A stretch of DNA of 64,000 nucleotides from Sesamum alatum (lineage: Eukaryota > Streptophyta > Magnoliopsida > Lamiales > Pedaliaceae). The stretch covers positions 10,831,983-10,895,982 of the forward strand of contig JACGWO010000012.1 in the NCBI GenBank assembly GCA_034509735.1, in the 5' to 3' direction. Below, in pieces: positions 21,594 through 33,390 of the stretch; position 1 is the first letter of the stretch; each line of letters starts with the position of its first letter. The notes under the pieces are model-generated. The model did not search any database. It saw nothing but the letters and a program-made list of their open reading frames with translations, and was not told the origin of the DNA. A program made the position numbers and the translations under genes.

Positions 21594-24002
21594 GTGGTAT
21601 CAGAGCCGGTTCGGTGTATAGGCCTAGAATTCTATGTGCTATGTGCGTTTAAGCATGATAAACGTGTTTTAATTTACGTTTATAGCATGTTTATCGTAGA
21701 TATTTATTGGCGTTTAATTTTTGCATGGGATTTTGGATCTTGGTTTTCTTGAATGTGTTTATACATGTTCTAGGGTTTTATTTATCTTGTGGTTCAGAAA
21801 AATTGCATGAAAATCGAAAAGAAGTGAAAAACGGCGAACCGGCAGCAGCAGCACGCTGGCCGCGCGCACAGGGGCGCGGCCGGGCGCGCGTGCAGGCAGG
21901 GGGGCTGCGCGCGCCCGGCCAGCGCGCCCAGCGTGCGCGGACAGCGCGCGCGCTGTGCCGGCCGCGCGCGCAGGCATGGGCGCCTGCGCGCGTGCGCGCG
22001 CGCGCTGGGCGCGCGCACGGCATGCGCTGGGCGCGGCGCGCTGTGCGCGCAGGCAGAGGAGCCTGCGCGCGCGCGCGCGCGCCTGGCCGGCCGGCTGTGC
22101 CGTTTTCCGTTTCTCTCCCGTTTTTGGCTCGTTTTTTCAAAACTGTTTTTACTGTATTATTTTTATGATATTTTCTGCATTATTCTGAACCCGTTGACTT
22201 AGAATATTTATTTTTTTTGAGATTTGGAATTTTCTAAAATAAATATTGCTTGGTTGATGAGGAAAGGGTTTCCTAACAAGATTTAATTTTTTGCAATGGT
22301 TGCACCAATGATCAAAATTCACATGTGAAATTTCGCAATAATTTCTGCGTTTTATGATGTTGGACATCATGGTTATTTTATGGCTTGAGTATGAGTAGAT
22401 CTTGACATGTATTAATATTGCACGAATGTTGGATTTTGGAATTCTTGAATAAATGGGCATATTCTTGAATTGTTGATTTTTGTGTTTCAGAAAAAATTTG
22501 ATTTTTCTGTATAATTCTGGGAATTTTTCTTAATTAATTAACTTGGGGCATTTTAATTTTGGTTGAGATTTTATATTTCATAGAATTATATTGCCTTGTT
22601 AAATTATGGAAAAGGTTTTTCCAACAAAAATCGTTGTGCATAGGTTGCACTATTATCCAATGTTTGGTGTGGATATTTTACATGTAGTTTCTGCATTTAT
22701 TTTATGGTATGGATTATCATGGATGTTGGTATAGCATATTTTACGTGGGATATGTATTTGTGCTATTTGTGTTAATTGATTTGACAAAGGATGATCACAA
22801 AGCCCTAGACGCATGTATGGTTTATTTACATTTATTTGTTGGGTTGTGGCCTGTGTGCCTCTTTATTTTCCTCTCTGTCTCTCTTCTAGTGCCTTGGAAT
22901 AATAAGGCTTTCTCTCTCCCTCCCAATGTACTCCCCCAAATGTTTAATTGGGGTTTCTTATTTTATGATGTAATGAGAGTAGAATTAGTGGTGAGGTTTT
23001 ATTCTTTTTGTAAATAAAAGCTGCAAGAGAGAAGATAAGCCCAAGGTGTTGGAGGCCCATGGAGGTTGCCATCAGATGGCCCACGGAGGATCCATGGAGA
23101 AGAAGCCCGGTGTAGGCCCACGATGGAGAGCCAAGAAGATAAAGAGGACTTACAAGGCCCATTGCATGTAATGGGTTATTAAAACTTGTAATAGTGTAGG
23201 GCCTACCCTTAGATTGACGATAGATCCACTGCGGGCTCAGTGGGTCGCATAGGTTTGGGCTTGTGATCATCCTACAGGGGCGTGCTAGACTTTATTTTGC
23301 ATGCGATGCGTATTTTATGCTTATGATTATTCTATATGCTTTATGTATGGTTACATTCACGCTTAGAATATTTCTGCCATAACGCACGCAATGCAATACT
23401 TAATATGTGATGAGGTCTCGTTCTATCAAAACTCTCACTTGGTTAAACAAGTTAAATATAGACCCTTAATAAATGGACTAGGACTCTGGGAGTCTGTCCA
23501 AGCCTTCCATCCATGGCAAAAGTGAGGAAGATCTTTTAGGTCGATAGCGTGGTCTCACGAGTCGTGGCACGACTATCGTGCTTAAAAGAAGCTGCACTTT
23601 GTCATGAACGATGAGTAGACTACTGTTACCTGTCTCACGAGTCGTGGAGGTAGCAGTGAGTTTATGAATCGGTTGATTGGTCGGGTCTAACGCCCGAATA
23701 ACGTGATTCGCTTGGAGTCTCGGGATCACGTGAAAGGGTGAGGCAATTATCTTGGGAATCTCGTGGAACGAGAATGGTATGGAATACTCCACGGGTTCTT
23801 TTCCCATGCGAATCGTAAAAGCGGGGTATGGGGGAGATCGCTGTGGATCCCGAGCCCACTAGGAAAGGATTTCCCGAAAACAACGTTTGAGAGTGCCGTG
23901 TTTTCGTAGAAATAGTGGGAAAGGTTAAGGACTAAAGACCGAGACTTAACCAAAATATTACTTTTCATTCTGCTTATTATTTTCTGTTTCATATATGTTG
24001 TG
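21594..24002 (+). other. PBS and non-coding leader, type I copy 2
   Basis: PBS TGGTATCAGAGC is at 21595-21606, the GC island at 21832-22102, the leader stem-loop at 23223-23246 and CACGAGTCGTG at 23556 and 23636. Compared with copy 1 the GC island has extra GCGCGTGCGCGCG repeats and small length changes in homopolymers. No coding capacity was recognised. Confidence 0.8.
21832..22102 (+). other. GC-rich island in the copia leader, copy 2
   Basis: This is equivalent to 13961-14219 but ~10 bases longer because of added GC/GT-rich alternation near 21990 and changes near 22070. Long alternating GCGCGC runs could adopt Z-DNA. Open frames here are an effect of composition. Confidence 0.8.
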
Positions 24003-27000
24003 AATGTCTAAGAATCCACCAAACACATCACTAAGAGGCTCACTAAAAAAGGAACCAATTACACGAATTGACTGCGAAATCTTAAGATGGTCTTAGATTT
24101 CCAGAACCTTAACTCACATACCGGAATGAGGGCGTTCCTCAGCGCTTTGCCGGAGGGGTCGACACACTAAGGCAACGCTTGGCGTTCAAAAGTTGAAGGA
24201 TGACCACCGGCAATAGGATATAATGATGTTGGCTCAAACTATGCTTCGCTTGCATCATGTCTATATGGTCTTGGACCAGCATGTGGGGTAAAATGCAACG
24301 AAGGCATGTTTGGAGCTAAGATGACGGAAGGGATGTCGGTACAAAGAACATGGAGTGATGATGCAATCCTAGTGGAGAAGCTCAAAAGACCTCCATGTCA
24401 GTCTTGAAAAGAGACGTACATTGACATGATCCTTCAGTCTCTTCTCCCTCCTACGAACCATTAATTATCAACATGAATGAGCTTAGAAAAGATCTTCATA
24501 GGTTGGTAATTATGTTGGTCTAGTACGAAGCAACGATTGCAAAATCTGCACCGTCGGTACTAGTAGGAGAGGCTTCAACCTCCATAGCGAAAGGCAAGGG
24601 TGCCAGACGCCAAAAGAGGAAGAAGGGTAAAGGTGACATCAACTATTAAGCACTTCAAGTGCTGTTTCCTTTACAACACAAGGTGGAGGTAAAGGAAAGA
24701 GCAAAAGGTTCAGCAGTCAAGTTCATAGTTTCTAAGAACGTAAGCATTTACTGTCGTAAGAGGGCCATTGGAAAGGGGAGTATTCTAAACCTCTCTCCAA
24801 TGTAGGTAAATTTGATATTGAGTATTTGACATGATCACTTTATTTTGTATTTGATACCATTCCTATCACTAATCTGCGGGTGGTTTGCAGAAAGTGAATA
24901 AGGACTTAAAAGCAAGAACAGTTCTAGGATTCAACAATGGCAAGGTCCATTGATGAAAAGGACTAGAGACTTGTTAGGCCATAATCGTGATCATGTTAGG
25001 ATAATATAGGATTACGTAACCTAGCATGATTCAAAAGTATGTCTCTTTGTTGGACAAAGGTTTTATTACATACATATTTGATCAAACAAAATTATTGAAT
25101 ATTGATTCATGTTTGCTAGTACGTAAATTCCTAAAATACATCCATAAAAGGTTTATGGATACTCAAAATTCAAATTATCTAAAATGGATTAATCAAGACC
25201 AACTTACAGATTTGGCATCTACAACAGCTAGGACGTTTCTTCTTATTAAAAGATAAGTAAATTGGAAAGTTCGATGAATCTAGAAATAGATGATTCGAAT
25301 CGACTAAATTTACAAGTCTTTTATGAAGAAGAAAGTCCGAAAGCTCTTTGTTGGACAAAGTAGGCTTGCCAAATAGTCTATTGGAAGGGAGCCAATAAGA
25401 AACTGTAGGTTACTAATACACAAAGACCCATAAGAGGGTTCAAAAGTCTAAAGGTCCATAGGAGGTTTGGGAATTAGACTTAAGGAGGTGAACCATAAAT
25501 GGTTGCAAAATTAAACCTGTTTCGATAGGATCGAAAAGGGCGTGTATTTAGTGGGAGCTCTTGAGCATCCAAGTTGAAATGGAATTCTCAATGAAACATT
25601 TCCTATAAAGGCCAAGTATGACGGTCTCTGATAAAGGGAACGATCGAATCTCGTTGGACGAAGATCGATCGAAGTTTCGCCCAATTACCTTAGCCCGTGT
25701 AGACGTAGACTCAAATTGCCAACGTAAGGAACATGGCACTTTGCCAGAGTCACGCACAAGGAGCCATGGTTTTGGCAAAGCCTATGTCCCGACAAAGTTC
25801 TTGAGCATGTAGAAGGATCCTACATACGTCAAGGGACTAGTGGGAGACAAATTAGACTCGGTGTCTAATTTGTACAAGTTTACGACAGAATAATGCTAAA
25901 CGTTGCTTATAATTGCATTTCTTTCTTAAATTGATCATATTCCAAGTCCCCTTAAGAACGAACCGAATGTCGTAAGAGGTACGAGTGATCGGGATATGTT
26001 CGGTCAAATTTGGATAATAATCTAAATGACCTGCGGAACGTGATGTTGGAACATCGTAGTAGGATTTATGGAGAGGAAGCCATAGAATCCACTAGGAAAT
26101 TCAAACAAGATTTGAAACACCGCATAATTGGAATATTCGTTTTGACGAGCTCATACGGAGCATGACTCGGTCTTAAACGACGTAGGTGATCAGTGGGAGT
26201 AGAAATGGTGTTCCAAGTGTTTAAGTGTGTAATATCTTGATTCATGGATGAATTCAAGGCATTAGGAATCATAAAAACACAAACTGTAACTCACGAAAAT
26301 TCTCGATGACATTTTAGGGATCCCACATACATATCATGAATTAAGCTTTTCAAAGACTCAGTCATGGTGGACTGATGAGAAAAACTCATATATGTAGAGG
26401 GACAAGTTGTTCGAGACTCAGTCATAGTAAGACTGATGAGAAAACTTGGATACTATGCATAAAGCATCAAGCCATTCAAGACTTAGTCACGGTGGACTAA
26501 TGAGAAGGCTTGGATGTTGAGTATCCCCTACGTCTTAACCCTAGGCAAACATATGATATGTTTACTCGGTGCATAGGAACCGATGTTGAGAGTGCTTCTA
26601 GCATGGCTCAACATAAATCGGTAATGCACTGAGGGTTGAAGACAGCAATCAAGAACGATCCTTTAGTACCTGAATAAGGACTTAAAGATGTGTTCATGAT
26701 GCACCGTCTGTTGAGAGTTGCTTTGGAAGGCTAAAGCGATACTAGCTTCCAGAGCATAAAGTGAAAACCAGTTAGTCTCAAAGGTATGCACAGTCAGGCC
26801 CAATGACGAGTGCATCGGATAGTGGTCACTGATGAAGACCGCGTCCATAGGATGGACGTGGCGCCTAGCACGACCAAGCCATGTTTGCCTATAATGGCAG
26901 GCAACTTGGCTATGGGAGTATTGGCACGAGATCTCATCACAAGATCCACGAAAATATTCTTAGACAACCACCATCTCTAAGAGGCAATGGTGGATAGAGG

Positions 27001-27119
27001 TAACACGGTTAGACCGTATTGCTTCGCAAGGAAATATACGGACTCACAATACCTTAGTCGGTATCAGTAGATTACTCATACTCAGTGGATTCCTGAACAA
27101 AGTGGGTAATTGACTTATT
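24003..27119 (+). pseudogene. Decayed gag-pol, type I element copy 2
   Basis: It aligns over its full length with 16123-19254 and has the same lesions: early stops in gag, the zinc knuckle without its first and last Cys, and missing protease/integrase parts. It has its own substitutions and indels, for example the missing TGTTTG after TTTGCTAG near 25120 and GGTCTCTGATAAAGGGAACG near 25624 in place of GGTTTATGATAAAGGGAATG. It therefore comes from a different insertion than copies 1 and 3, which agree with each other at these sites. The shared lesions show that the element multiplied after losing its coding capacity. Confidence 0.8.
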
Positions 27120-27134
27120 GGTCAAGTGGGAGAT
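27120..27134 (+). other. Polypurine tract, type I copy 2
   Basis: GGTCAAGTGGGAGAT is adjacent to the LTR start at 27135. Confidence 0.9.
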
Positions 27135-29464
27135 TGTTAGAATAGGTGACCAGAAAGTCAATGGTATTGGCTGTTCTGAGAACCATTCGTCAATCTGTGA
27201 ACAAGTAATATTATGTTAATGAATGTAGTAAGGATTCATAGGCATGAGTTTTGTTGTACTTACTGCTTGCATCGTTACGATGTCACAACAAAACGCCCAC
27301 AGACTGAAATAACATTTCGGGAAATTGGAACTACGCTTGGAGGTAGGTTCATGAAATCAGTTTCGCGCGAATCAGTCTGAAATACTCCAAGTCAAAGGAA
27401 TCTCGAGACAGGGCATCGAGAATCCATTTGAGACTTGCACTAAGCATCTGCTGTCGTGTTTCATCGACGGGTGACGAGGATCGTCTAAGCAGTGTTAGTG
27501 GGTCGGTCAGCTGGGGAGCGGCCGACTGAGGTGACTCGCGGGAATCGTCATATAGAAGCTACTCGGGCTTGGGTCGGTATGACTCGTATTCCCGGTTCCG
27601 ATAGTACGGGATTAGTCCTCGGACTTGAGGATCACGGCAGTCCCTACATACTAAGGCTTGTATCTTGGATCTGGTGAAATTTGACCGATTATATCACATG
27701 GTCATCATAAGCCTCGTCCAGTGCAGTCGGAGTATGTAAGAACGGTGAATTCCAAGATAGGATCTGTCCCTTGTCAAAGGATATGACAGCAAGATCTCCT
27801 ATGCGCTCGGAGATGGTTTAGACTCACAAAGTCTATGGCCATAGCACTTGATGTAGTGGGAAAGGATTTCCTACGTCGAGTTAAACCTATCTCGAGCATT
27901 ATGCATAGTTGCCTAGTCAACGATGGGAACCGACCCCTAGACTAAAGGCCGGGAGACAGGCGACAGTAGGACCGTACCCGTACGTATCGAGCGTTCGGTA
28001 GGACCGCACCTGCGTATAACTCGGAGCCTAAATGTTCACACCATAAATTCACCTAGTCTCTAGTGCCATGGACCGTTGCTAGATGGCCACCCATGGTAAC
28101 GGACTACTTTAGTTATGAAATAACGAAAAGTAGGTCCAAGTCTAGCTGAAAGGTGAACCTAAAGAGTCACACCCGCTACACCAAATGAAAGGGAATTAAT
28201 TTGGAATTAATTCCGGGAGAAGGTTTAATTTAATGGAATTAAATTATACTTCTTGGAGATACAAGCCTCGATGTATTATTTTGGAATAATCGGGCATGAG
28301 TTTCATAAATTAGATTTATGAATTTTTACAAAGCATGGGCTTTCCTTTTAATTAGATTAAAAGGGTGAATTAATTAATTAATGGGCTTGGTATTAAATAG
28401 GATTTAATATAAAGTCCATGGACTATTTAATTTGGAATTAAATAAAGTCCATTCCATTAATTAATTAATGGGCTTAGTATATTAAATAGGATTTAATATA
28501 AAGTCCATGGGACTATTTAATTTAGAATTAAATAATCCCATTCTATGGAATTAATTAATGGGCTTGGTATTAAATAGGATTTAATATAAAGTCCATGGAC
28601 TATTTAATTTGGAATTAAATAAAGTCCATTCCATTAATTAATGGGCTTAGTATATTAAATAGGATTTTAATATAAAAGTCCATGGGAATATTTAATTTAG
28701 AATTAAATAGGCCCATTCCATAAAGCCCATCAAAATGGATGGACAAGATTTGATCTAGAGAATGATGAGATGAAGGGCATGATTAATTTGACTTAATCAA
28801 AGCCTAATTTGACTAGGATTTGACTAGGTCAAAATCCTAGTCAAAGTGTGTCTCTTTGGAAGAGTTTGAGAAGGAATAGGAATTCCATCTTCTATAAATA
28901 CTTAAAAAACACACACTTACACCTACTATTCTCTACAACTCTCATCTCTCAAATTCCCTCTCAAATTCGTCCACTCCTCTTTCTTCTCTCCAAGAATACT
29001 ACTTTGTTCTTTCTTGATTTATTCAAGTTAAGAACATAAGAGACATTGATTGCGTTAATTCATAGCGTCTATCGATGTCTCTTCTCCCCAAATTATTTCT
29101 TGCTAGCACAAGGGTTGTTTGCTTTCCGGTGGAGCGAGTGAGATGATTTAGAGGGTCTCTTATTTGAGATCTTGGTGCAAAACGGGGAACAATGCGTGTA
29201 GCCGAAACGAAGACAAAACTACAACCGGGTAGGTTCTTTAATTTCGTTTTTCCCGGTTTTCAATTCTATGGCCTCCATGTTGTGTTTATTGAACATGAGA
29301 TACACCAAACGCCCGGGAGAATCAAGGGCACACCCTTGATTCGTTTATGTATATTATGCATGATTTAAAATTCGATTTAATTATGCTTTGTAATTTTATT
29401 ACGCACTATTCCGCGCTTCCGCTATACGCGCTCATCTCCCGGGCCGATCCACCGATTTCTTTCA
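27135..29464 (+). mobile_element. Ty1/copia LTR, type I, copy C (3' LTR)
   Basis: The LTR runs from TGTTAGAATAGG to ATTTCTTTCA (2330 bp). It is preceded by a PPT but not followed by a PBS, so it is a true 3' LTR. It differs from A and D at many sites (GAATGTAGTAAGG, GTCGGTCAGCTGG, GATTATATCACATGG, AATAACGAAAAG). The next five bases, GCTTA (29465-29469), lie within an older minus-strand type IV LTR and should be this element's target duplication. No LTR in the window is preceded by GCTTA, so its true 5' flank is missing. Confidence 0.9.
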
Positions 29465-29830
29465 GCTTAGACGACCCTCGTCACCCGTCGATGAAACACG
29501 ACAGCAGGTGCTTAGTGCAAGTCTCAAATGGAATCCCGGTACCCATTTTCGGGATTCCTTGACTTGGAGATTTCCGGACTGATTCGGGAAGACTGATTCC
29601 ATGGACCTACCTCCAAGCGTAGTCCCAGTCCCCGAAATTGATTCTCAGTCCCTGGGCTTTGTTTGCGTAGTGAACAGATATGGAAAACAAATATAAGTGA
29701 ACACAAACAAAGTGATGCCAAATGAAATTCACTTCTTTATTCATTAATGATTTATCAAACACCTATGATTGTATAGACATAGGTTACATATACCCGCCAA
29801 AATTGGCTTACATGGTCACCTATTCTAACA
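29465..29830 (-). mobile_element. Fragment of type IV LTR, minus strand (element H)
   Basis: These 366 bp match the LTR-start end of the complete type IV LTR (47806-48174), ending GGTCACCTATTCTAACA at 29830. The rest of this LTR should lie on the other side of the type I insertion but is not present before LTR C's left partner. It would be the 3' LTR of minus-strand element H. The PPT expected next to it has been lost. Confidence 0.8.
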
Positions 29831-31734
29831 CGAATACATATAGGTATTGAGATTAAACATTATTCACATGATTTTGAAAACTAGCACCGCTATAGCTTTT
29901 CAAAATCAACTCTCCATAAACCGTGCATAAGGAACACTTCTCGAATCCTTATCCAGGTATTAAAGACTGCTCTCAACTACTGTCTACTACCTCGTCGGTA
30001 TACACGCGGTATCCATTGTTATGTACAAAGCATAAACAACATCAGGCCTTATGTACCGAACAACATGCCCATGTTGCCTACCACAAAGACGTAGGTGATA
30101 TTATATATCTAAGCTTCCTCATTAGTCAATCGTGAATGAGTTCTAGACAGCTTATCCCTATGAACAGGAATTCAATTCCTTTCATGAAAAATTTTGTGAA
30201 CAATACTCATGCTTCAATATTTTCTAACATCTTAACTTCATTCCAAATAAACAAGATGTTGCACACTTAATACCCGAAACACAACCATACTGCCTCTGAC
30301 CCCAATGCTCGTTATTGACCAAGTCAAACACTGTATGGGCTCATCAAAATAAATATTCCAATTACATGAAATTTTAAACCCAGTTTGATTTCCATGATTG
30401 ATCCCTTGGCTCCAAACCACTGATTCAAACCCGATTTCCAATATCACTTCTCCTTGTGTCTTTTGGATTAAGATCCAATCAACCGGTCAGACCTAGAAAC
30501 CTATACCTTTTAGGTATCTAACGCACTTTAGTCATCCCAAGAAGGACTAGAATATAGTTAGTGGGAAGTAACTTGATTACAAATAATGTTTGCATTATTC
30601 TCACTGGACCTGCACAAATCAGATACCGAGTCTACTTTATCTCCCACTAGTTCCTTGATGTATGAAGGACCATCTCACATACTCAAGAACTTTGTTGGAT
30701 GCAACTTTCCAAACCATATATAATATGGCAACTAGATTATGACAATAAGAAAGTGCCATGTTTTCTCAGTTTATAAATTTGTAGTCCATGTCTAGACGGG
30801 TTAAGGTAATATCAGTAAAACACCGACTGAACCAAGTCCAACAAGGTTCAATTTCTCTTTACCAAAGATCGTTCAATTATGGCCTTTATAGGAAGAATTC
30901 CACTGAGTGAGAATACCATTCTCATTCAGATATTCAAGAACTCCCGCTAAATACTCACCCTCTCTATCAATTGAAAGGCAACCGTTTGGTTCACCACTCC
31001 AAGTTTAATTCCCCAAACGTACCAAAGGTTCTTAGACTTGTGAACCCTCTTTTGGTCCATGTATTCTGTAACCTACAAATGTCTATCTGGACCCAATCCT
31101 ATAGACTTCTTGGCAAGACCACTTTGTCCAAACAAAGAGCTTTTCGATCTTTTCCTTCTCAAAAAGGATTTTCAGGCTAACACCTCAAATTATCTATTGC
31201 TAGACACTCTTTGAATCTACTAACTTCCTCATCCTTAACTATAGAAACCAAACCTAGCCATGGATGGCAAAATTGTAAGTTCATCTTCATTTTATCCATT
31301 TTAGTCATTTGTTTTTGGGTATTCATAATCCAATTATGGGCCAGTATTAAGGAGAATCATGTTTCCAACTGTGGCAAAGAAGAATAACCATTGTTTGTCA
31401 AATAAAATAATTTAATTGATCAAATGTATGTAACCAAAAATCGTCTAACAATAAATGAAAAACATACTTTGATTATTCTAGGTTACATAATTCCTATAAA
31501 CATTATCCTAACATGATCACTTCTATACTAAGCCTAACTAGTCCCGGTCTTTACAACAACAACCCTGCCATCACTAGGCCTTAGGACCGTTTGTCTTAAC
31601 ATTCTACTTCTTATCACCACTTGCAAACTATTCGCAGATTATGATTAACTGGTATCTAATACCAAATAGTAGAACAATAATCATGTTAATACTTAATTCA
31701 AATCCGACCTTCATTGAAGAGGACATTAGGACAC
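29831..31734 (-). pseudogene. Decayed copia pol, element H
   Basis: No long frame survives. Minus-strand landmarks in order from right to left are the GAG-pre-integrase/integrase parts around 30950-31480, the CTCCCACTAGTTCCTTG integrase-linker block near 30642, the RT stretch with CCCAGTTTGATTTCC near 30380 and the RNase H block CTAGCACCGCTATAGC near 29880. Compared with G the sequence has many stops and small indels. It is useful as an uninterrupted reference for the type I insertion site at 11403/60773. Confidence 0.7.
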
Positions 31735-32536
31735 TCCCTCTTCCAATGCCCCTTTTTTATTGCAGTTAATGCAAATATCATTCCAAACCTTTGACGTTGA
31801 ACCTTTTCCTCTTTCCTTTACCCCCGCCCAGGTTCAAGTGCTAGGAGCGGCTGATTTCGAGCCTTCTTTCTCTTCCAACGTCCATAACCCTTGCCATTCG
31901 ATTTTGAGGTCGAAGTCTCCCCTACTAGTACCGTCATCACAGATTTTCAGTCATTGCCTCGTACTGGACCAACATAATTATCGATCATGAAGGTCTTTCT
32001 CAAAGTCATTCATGTTATAGTTGATTACAAATGGGTCGAATGAGGAAGGAAGAGACTAATGGATCACGTTAATGTACGTCTCTTTTTCAAGATCAGGTTT
32101 AAGGTCTTTGAGCTTTTCCACGAGGATAACATCATCACTCCATGATCTTGTACAAACGATCCTTTTGTCATCTTTGCTCCCAAGAATACCTTCATTGCAG
32201 CATATCTAACATGTCGTCCAAGACCACATAAAAATGTTGCATTCAAAGTATCACCGAGCTAATATCCTCCATCCTATCATACTGCTTGTGTAGCTCATTA
32301 GTCATGGATGCCAGTATCTTACTGCAACCTTCTGGTTGTATCATGCCACTTCTCAAACGTCACATGTTCTTTGGGTGATGACCCTTCCGGCAAGATATGA
32401 GGAAGTACCTTATCCAGAGTATAACTCCGGATCTCGAAATCGAAGACTATCATAAATGATTTCACAACTAATCATTGTAATTTGTTCTATTAAACTTATT
32501 AGTCTCAAGTATAGGTAGTAGTAGATTCTTAGACAT
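31735..32536 (-). pseudogene. Decayed copia gag, element H
   Basis: The minus-strand start ATGTCTAAGAATCTAC at 32536 encodes Met-Ser-Lys-Asn-Leu. The TNKFN-like and KEHVTFEKW-like stretches follow, and the zinc knuckle near 31740-31790 reads CINCNKKG before the frame is lost (CX2CX4H pattern partly kept). In-frame stops and frameshifts are numerous. The product would be the capsid/nucleocapsid precursor. Confidence 0.75.
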
Positions 32537-33390
32537 CTACAATTAAAAAGAAAAACGTTTAGTAGATTAGCGATATTATGTTCAAGTTAATACTTGGTCC
32601 TTTAGTTATTAACTCCTCCCACTATTTCTGCAAAAGCCCATCACTCCCAAATAGGTTTTCGAAAAACCATTTTCTAGTGGGCTTTGAATCCACAAGTACA
32701 ATTCTCTATGCCCCGCTTTTACGATTCACATGGAAAATGCCTCGTGGGAGGTTCCCAAGATGTTTTGCCTCACCTCTTTGCAGGATCCCCAGGACTCCAA
32801 GCGATTCATATCACTCGGTGTTAAGCTAGACCCATTAACCAAATCATACCTCAAGTATCGCCCCACACGACTCGTGAGACAAGAATACAAAAGTGTATTC
32901 CTTTGTTTATTACAATAGTGCAACTTTCCTCTATTCCAAATGTGTCGTGACTCGTGAAACCATGTTTTGGTAGCGGTAGCTTCCTTACTATATTTCTATG
33001 GATGGAAGGCTTCGAATGTACAAACTATTTCTACTTAATCCATTTTGGGCCTAATATTCACTTAGATGAACCAAGAGAGTTTGTTTTTGGTTTTAGACCG
33101 AGACCCCATCACGTTGCGCATTTTTTCATGTGATTAAATACTCTAAGGATTTAATAAAGCATTCATAGTAAAGATAAATGCATCACACGCTAGATAAAAG
33201 CCTAGCACACCCCCGTAGGGTGATGACAAGCCCAATCCTATGCGACCCACTAAGCCCGCAGTGGATCTATGGTCAATCTAGGGTAGGCTACACTAATGCA
33301 AGATTTTTTACCCATTATCAGGCTAATGGGCCTTGTACTACCTCTATATCTTCTTAGACTCTCCATTCTGGGCTCTGACCATCGGGCTAT
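32537..33390 (-). other. Leader of element H, truncated by element E
   Basis: The minus-strand leader carries the CACGACTCGTG palindrome at 32866-32876, a mutated second copy near 32945, and the stem-loop at 33244-33267 with two G-U pairs. It stops at GGGCTAT (33390), where the plus-strand LTR of element E begins. GCTAT is the candidate target duplication of E. No gene. Confidence 0.7.

Noticed and set aside
11404..29464. A genuine tandem LTR-internal-LTR-internal-LTR element formed by unequal crossing-over
   Set aside because: Not excluded, but not preferred: the mosaic LTR B, the mismatched flanks (ATTTT left of A, GCTTA right of C) and the repeated A/D-type sequence after the gap fit a join of two separate insertions better.
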